From the NCBI RefSeq assembly GCF_006968745.1, contig NZ_CP030118.1, forward strand, positions 5,802,340-5,866,339: a DNA stretch of 64,000 bases. The letters run 5' to 3'. Position 1 is the stretch's first letter. Every line of letters starts with the position of its first letter. Below are positions 60,546 through 64,000 of this stretch, piece by piece. This stretch comes from Brasilonema sennae CENA114 (lineage in GTDB: Bacteria > Cyanobacteriota > Cyanobacteriia > Cyanobacteriales > Nostocaceae). Below the pieces are notes generated by a model. It was not told the DNA's origin, did not search any database, and saw only the letters and a program-made list of their open reading frames with translations. The translations under genes and the position numbers were made by a program.

Positions 60546-61793
60546 ATGAAGGTTAACTTACAGCCTGCTCTCAATGATGGCAACTTAGATGCCAGTCAAA
60601 CCAACAGTCAACGTCAGTTGGCAATTTCCATTTCTGCGATCGCACAAGATCTGGATCGCAATGTTCCACTGAATTTATGCCTAGTTCTCGACCATAGTGG
60701 TTCCATGAATGGGCGACCTTTAGAAACTGTCAAAAAAGCAGCGATTCGTCTTGTTGACAGACTGAATCCTGGCGATCGCCTCAGCATTGTTGTTTTTGAT
60801 CACCGTGCCAATGTTTTAATCCCTAATCAAATTATTGAAAACCCAGAGCGAATTAAACAGCAAATTAATCGCCTTTCTGCCGATGGTGGAACTGCTATTG
60901 ATGAAGGTTTACGCTTAGGTATTGAGGAATTGGCTAAAGGAAAAAAAGAAACAATTTCTCAACTTTTTCTTTTAACTGACGGTGAAAATGAACACGGTGA
61001 CAATAACCGCTGTCTGAAATTTGCACAGTTGGCTGCTAGCTATAACTTAACTTTGAATACTTTAGGATTTGGCGATAATTGGAACCAGGATGTTCTGGAA
61101 AAAATCGCTGATGCTGCAAGTGGGACTTTGTCCTACATTCAGCAACCCGATCAAGCAATAGATGAGTTTAGTCGCCTTTTCAACCGTATTCAAACAGTAG
61201 GATTGACGAATGCTTATTTACTATTTTCTCTGGTACCTAATGTACGCTTTGCAGAACTAAAACCTATTGCCCAAGTTTCCCCAGACACAATAGAATTGCC
61301 AGTCCAACCAGAAGCGGATGGACGTCTTGCTGTGCGCTTGGGAGATTTGATGAAAGATGTGGAACGGATCGTTTTGGCAAATATTTACTTGGGACATTTG
61401 CCACAAGGTAGACAGACGATCGCCAGGTTGCAAGTCCGCTACGATGATCCAGCCCAAAATAAAACAGGGTTACTTTCAGAAAACATCCCAGTTGAAGCGA
61501 ATGTGGTACAAGGCTACCAACCTTCAGCGACTCCTCAAGTGCAGCAACATATTTTGGCGTTAGCCAAATATCGGCAAACACAACTAGCAGAAGCAAAATT
61601 GCAACAGGGCGATCGCGCTGGTGCAGCAACAATGTTGCAAACTGCTGCCAAAACTGCCCTGCAAATGGGCGATAAAAGTGCAGCAACGGTGTTGCAAACT
61701 TCTGCCACTCGCTTGCAGGCTGGTGAAGAGTTATCGGAGAGCGATCGCAAGAAAACTAGAATTGTGTCCAAGACTATTTTGCAGGATTCTTAG
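60546..61793 (+). CDS. VWA-domain protein with MIDAS motif
   Basis: This is a 415-residue cytosolic protein. The von Willebrand factor A domain spans about 40-225: MIDAS DHSGSMNGRP at 50-59, GGTAIDEGLR with the MIDAS Thr, and LLTDGENEHGDN with the MIDAS Asp. The C-terminal half is beta-rich and then helical (LAEAKLQQGDRAGAATMLQT), resembling other bacterial VWA proteins with a tetratricopeptide-like tail. It probably binds protein partners through Mg. CTTGGGGGGTT lies before the ATG. The target is unknown. Confidence 0.88.
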   Translation: MKVNLQPALNDGNLDASQTNSQRQLAISISAIAQDLDRNVPLNLCLVLDHSGSMNGRPLETVKKAAIRLVDRLNPGDRLSIVVFDHRANVLIPNQIIENPERIKQQINRLSADGGTAIDEGLRLGIEELAKGKKETISQLFLLTDGENEHGDNNRCLKFAQLAASYNLTLNTLGFGDNWNQDVLEKIADAASGTLSYIQQPDQAIDEFSRLFNRIQTVGLTNAYLLFSLVPNVRFAELKPIAQVSPDTIELPVQPEADGRLAVRLGDLMKDVERIVLANIYLGHLPQGRQTIARLQVRYDDPAQNKTGLLSENIPVEANVVQGYQPSATPQVQQHILALAKYRQTQLAEAKLQQGDRAGAATMLQTAAKTALQMGDKSAATVLQTSATRLQAGEELSESDRKKTRIVSKTILQDS

Positions 61794-61922
61794 TTTGTCG
61801 GGCAGGCAAAAGCCTGCCTTTAGGAGAAATGAACCGCAGAGAGCGAATTTGCGGTGTGGATGTTCCTCCCGCACTCGTTCGCGGTGGACGCACCAGAAAG
61901 CAGAGAAAGAGAAAACAAAAGA

Positions 61923-62309
61923 ATGAGAATTACAAGGATTCATCATATAGCTGTTATTTGTTCTGATTATGATCGCTCTAAGAAGTTTTATACAGAAATT
62001 TTAGGTTTCCCTATTATTAATGAAACATACCGTGCTCAGAGAAATTCTTATAAATTAGATTTAAAGGTAGGAGAAAATCATCAAATCGAGTTATTTTCTT
62101 TCCCTAATCCTCCAGAAAGAAGCAGTAATCCAGAGGCATGTGGTTTAAGGCATCTGGCTTTTGAGGTTGATGATATCGAGCAAACGGTTAGTTATTTAGA
62201 ATTGAAAGGGGTAGAGGTGGAAGATATTAGGATCGATGAAATAACTGGTAAGAAATTTACTTTTTTTAAAGATCCAGATAATCTACCTCTTGAGATTTAT
62301 GAGCGGTAA
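61923..62309 (+). CDS. VOC-superfamily (glyoxalase/dioxygenase-like) protein
   Basis: The ATG at 61923 gives 128 residues beginning RITRIHHIAVICSDYDRSKK, which carries the first metal His. KVGENHQIELFSFPNPP has the His and Glu, RHLAFEVDDIEQTV the next His, and FKDPDNLPLEIYE the final Glu. All metal-ligand positions of a two-module VOC enzyme are present, closest to the YaeR/glyoxalase type. The substrate is unknown. A frame extension to 61854 crosses repeat sequence and is not used. Confidence 0.88.
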   Translation: MRITRIHHIAVICSDYDRSKKFYTEILGFPIINETYRAQRNSYKLDLKVGENHQIELFSFPNPPERSSNPEACGLRHLAFEVDDIEQTVSYLELKGVEVEDIRIDEITGKKFTFFKDPDNLPLEIYER

Positions 62310-62344
62310 GGGAATTTGAGCGATTTTTAACGCAATTCCACGGA

Positions 62345-62400
62345 ATTCCCCTCCCTGTTCCCTGTTAAGCGTTCCCTGTTAAGCGTTCCCTGTTCCCTGC
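62345..62400. repeat. Tandem TCCCTGT / GTTAAGC repeats
   Basis: TCCCTGTTCCCTGTTAAGCG is followed by repeated units of the same two types just before the zinc-ribbon gene. The GTTAAGC unit links it to the inverted pair near 15129-15432. Confidence 0.75.
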
Positions 62401-62404
62401 TCTA

Positions 62405-62599
62405 CTAATGCTTTTTCTTTGCCTTCCACGTTCCGCCATAAACATAAAACGGATTATCCTGACTCACGTGTTGCCAACATTCAGGACAAACAAAAATCCA
62501 ATCTCCATCTTCTTCACACTTTACCCGATAAAGAGTCGGTGCAGCTTGGCTGCACCGAGCACAAAGTTTAACTCGAACTGGACGTGCCATTGCCTTCAT
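62405..62599 (-). CDS. Small zinc-ribbon protein
   Basis: This is a 64-residue protein with two CxxC pairs, KLCARCSQAA and FVCPECWQHV, that can bind zinc. It is basic at both ends (KAKKKH tail). The ATG at 62597-62599 overlaps the stop of the upstream PIN-TRAM gene as ATGA; an ATG three codons later is a second option. This small conserved cyanobacterial protein has no known function. The translational coupling suggests a link to the PIN-TRAM protein, perhaps in RNA handling. Confidence 0.8.
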   Translation of the reverse strand: MKAMARPVRVKLCARCSQAAPTLYRVKCEEDGDWIFVCPECWQHVSQDNPFYVYGGTWKAKKKH

Positions 62600-63672
62600 G
62601 CTAATGCTGAAGCTTGCGGCTTAGCGAAAATCATTCTTCCTGCGGAAGTCTGTAAAGCACTTGTAACAACGACTCGGAGTTCGTTTCCTACATAATTGCT
62701 ACCTTCCTCAACGACAACCATTGTGCCATCATTTAAATAGCCAATGCCTTGACTGGGTTCTTTACCTTCTTTGAGAATCTTAAGGTCAATGTTGTCACCA
62801 GGTAGATAGGTAGGACGCACTGCGTTCACCAAATCGTTAACATTCAACACAGGTACTTTTTGGACGCTAGCAACTTTGGATAAGTTGTAGTCATTGGTTA
62901 GCAGTGTAGCGTTGATTTCTTGAGCAAAACGCACTAGTTTAGCATCAACTGTGGTAATATCCTCATAATCAATTGAGTTGATCAGGATACGTTCAGGATA
63001 TGCTGCCCGAACTCTGTTGAGAATTTCTAGTCCTCGTCTTCCGCGTACTCGCTTTAGATCTTTGTTTGCATCTGCTACTTGTTGCAATTCTTGCAAGACA
63101 AACTGCGGCACGATAATTTGTCCTTCTAAAAATCCAGTTTCTAGCAGTGTTTCAATGCGACCATCAATAATACAACTGGTATCTACAACTTTAGTGTTGG
63201 CAGGTTTGAGAGTTCCCTCCACAACCATTGTTTCCACAGTACTGGGATTAATCAACCTTAATAATCCACGTCCGTGGCTATCTGCTAAATTCATACCAGT
63301 GTAGGACAGTATGATACTACCAACAACAGCAACCAGCGGTTTTATAAAACTAAAATCTGCTGGAATTGGTAGCAAAAACAGAGGCGCAAGCATTAAGTTT
63401 GCTATCAACAGTCCAATGACTAATCCAATGGCACGAGTTAAAATAACTTCAAGTGGTAGTTCTCGGACTTTAGCCTCCAAGCGACGATATGCTGTTTGGA
63501 AACTTAATCCAAATGCACCCCCAAATATGGCGGCAAAAATAGCGACAACCAGGCGTAAAGCTTCCATGTTAGAAACTTTGGAGAGTGCCGCAGCAGGTAA
63601 CAGATCCGTGCTGTAGTAACCTACGCCCGCCGCTGCTAGGATGAATGAGAAAATAATGATGGCATCAAACAT
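62596..63672 (-). CDS. PIN-TRAM membrane protein (YacL-like)
   Basis: The ATG at 63670-63672 gives 358 residues; an upstream in-frame ATG at 63693 is less likely. Residues 1-135 contain four hydrophobic segments (AIIIFSFILAAAGVGYYS, then LRLVVAIFAAIFGGAFGL and two more). A PIN nuclease domain follows (about 165-285) with acidic residues in KVVDTSCIIDGRIE, LQELQQVAD, TVDAKLVRF and LLTNDYNLSKV. A TRAM domain closes it (about 305-355: GYLNDGTMVVVEEGSNYVGN). It is the cyanobacterial counterpart of Bacillus YacL, probably a membrane-bound RNase. Confidence 0.9.
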   Translation of the reverse strand: MFDAIIIFSFILAAAGVGYYSTDLLPAAALSKVSNMEALRLVVAIFAAIFGGAFGLSFQTAYRRLEAKVRELPLEVILTRAIGLVIGLLIANLMLAPLFLLPIPADFSFIKPLVAVVGSIILSYTGMNLADSHGRGLLRLINPSTVETMVVEGTLKPANTKVVDTSCIIDGRIETLLETGFLEGQIIVPQFVLQELQQVADANKDLKRVRGRRGLEILNRVRAAYPERILINSIDYEDITTVDAKLVRFAQEINATLLTNDYNLSKVASVQKVPVLNVNDLVNAVRPTYLPGDNIDLKILKEGKEPSQGIGYLNDGTMVVVEEGSNYVGNELRVVVTSALQTSAGRMIFAKPQASALA

Positions 63673-63923
63673 TGTTGTATGGCTTTCCTGCAACTGTAGT
63701 TAATTGAAAAACTCAAGTATTTTTTGTTTCCTCGGTTGTGGAAATTTCTAAGCATTTACAGTCATACTAAGCGCTTAGTATGACAACATCTGCAATCATT
63801 ATAACCAAAGACTTTTATGCTTTATCTTTTTAATCTTTTTGTTGTAAAACGATAAAAAAATATAAATGACATAATTTGGGTAAATTCGTCATTGTGTCAA
63901 ACACAATTTAAATCTTTATTAAG

Positions 63924-64000
63924 ATGATTCAAAAAGTTTCCACTTCTAGCATTCCCAGTTCTGCTTACATTCATATTCCCTTTTGTAGAAGGCGATGTTT
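63924..64000 (+). CDS. HemW-like radical SAM protein (partial, 5' end only)
   Basis: Only the first 25 codons lie in the window. SAYIHIPFCRRRCF is the start of the radical SAM cluster motif CxxxCxxC seen in HemW/coproporphyrinogen dehydrogenase-like proteins. The ATG at 63924 is inferred from family N-termini. HemW would act as a heme chaperone; the call cannot be separated from HemN on this fragment. It is divergent from the PIN-TRAM gene. Confidence 0.7.
   Translation, partial: MIQKVSTSSIPSSAYIHIPFCRRRC

Overview
The window is chromosomal DNA of a cyanobacterium, most likely a filamentous heterocyst-forming (Nostocales-type) species. The evidence is AcsF, ClpR/ClpP3, two CcmK carboxysome shell proteins, a helical carotenoid protein, a HetZ-related-like regulator, many GCGATCGC (HIP1) octamers and many short dispersed and heptamer repeats. 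I see no rRNA, tRNA, CRISPR array, prophage or complete insertion sequence. Gene density is moderate, with long AT-rich or repeat-filled spacers.

Layout. 0-8 kb: stress-type genes, namely a Tat-type Gfo/Idh/MocA oxidoreductase (cut by the left edge), a zinc alcohol dehydrogenase, a secreted repeat protein, an SRPBCC protein, a PfpI/ferritin-like fusion, a DUF6335-like protein, a decayed SDR gene and a stand-alone helical carotenoid protein. 8-22 kb: cell-surface and sugar genes, namely a beta-helix protein with a broken C-terminus, an acyltransferase, SurE, a sugar transferase, an ABC exporter, a YdcF-like protein lacking its core, GalE, and a SafE-type transporter fused to a ferric-reductase-like domain. 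21.8-23 kb: an M28 peptidase and a cruciform-rich element.

23.3-31.5 kb looks like a defence or conflict island. It holds a PIN-type toxin-antitoxin pair, an nSTAND1-WD40 ATPase, a protein with an N-terminal TIR domain, a DUF4231 (SLATT-type) membrane protein, a GAF-class III nucleotide cyclase and a cysteine-less AhpD-fold protein. The last five are co-oriented, and most junctions overlap or nearly touch. I infer a cyclic-nucleotide and NAD-linked signalling module related in logic, but not identical, to Pycsar and other nucleotide-signal systems.

32-50 kb: PepP; an exopolysaccharide block (deacetylase, glycosyltransferase-methyltransferase fusion, HepA-like exporter); CcmK4; a TIGR04283-type glycosyltransferase; a HetZ-related-like regulator; an M61 peptidase; rubredoxin; an LD-carboxypeptidase; CcmK3 (unusually separated from ccmK4 and inverted); a response regulator with a zinc-ribbon tail; and AcsF. 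50-54 kb: a TM2 protein, a DUF2996 protein, and threonine synthase with a ubiquitin-like sulfur carrier.

54.5-57.7 kb: an AraC-type regulator with a truncated receiver precedes five tandem copies of an unrecognised 78-87-residue protein and a sixth, larger membrane-tailed relative. This is the strongest candidate for an undescribed system here. 57.7-64 kb: MoaD, a J-domain protein, ClpP3/ClpR, a VWA protein, a VOC protein, a zinc-ribbon protein, a PIN-TRAM membrane protein and the start of a HemW-like radical SAM gene.

All family names come from reading motifs by eye; no database search was run.
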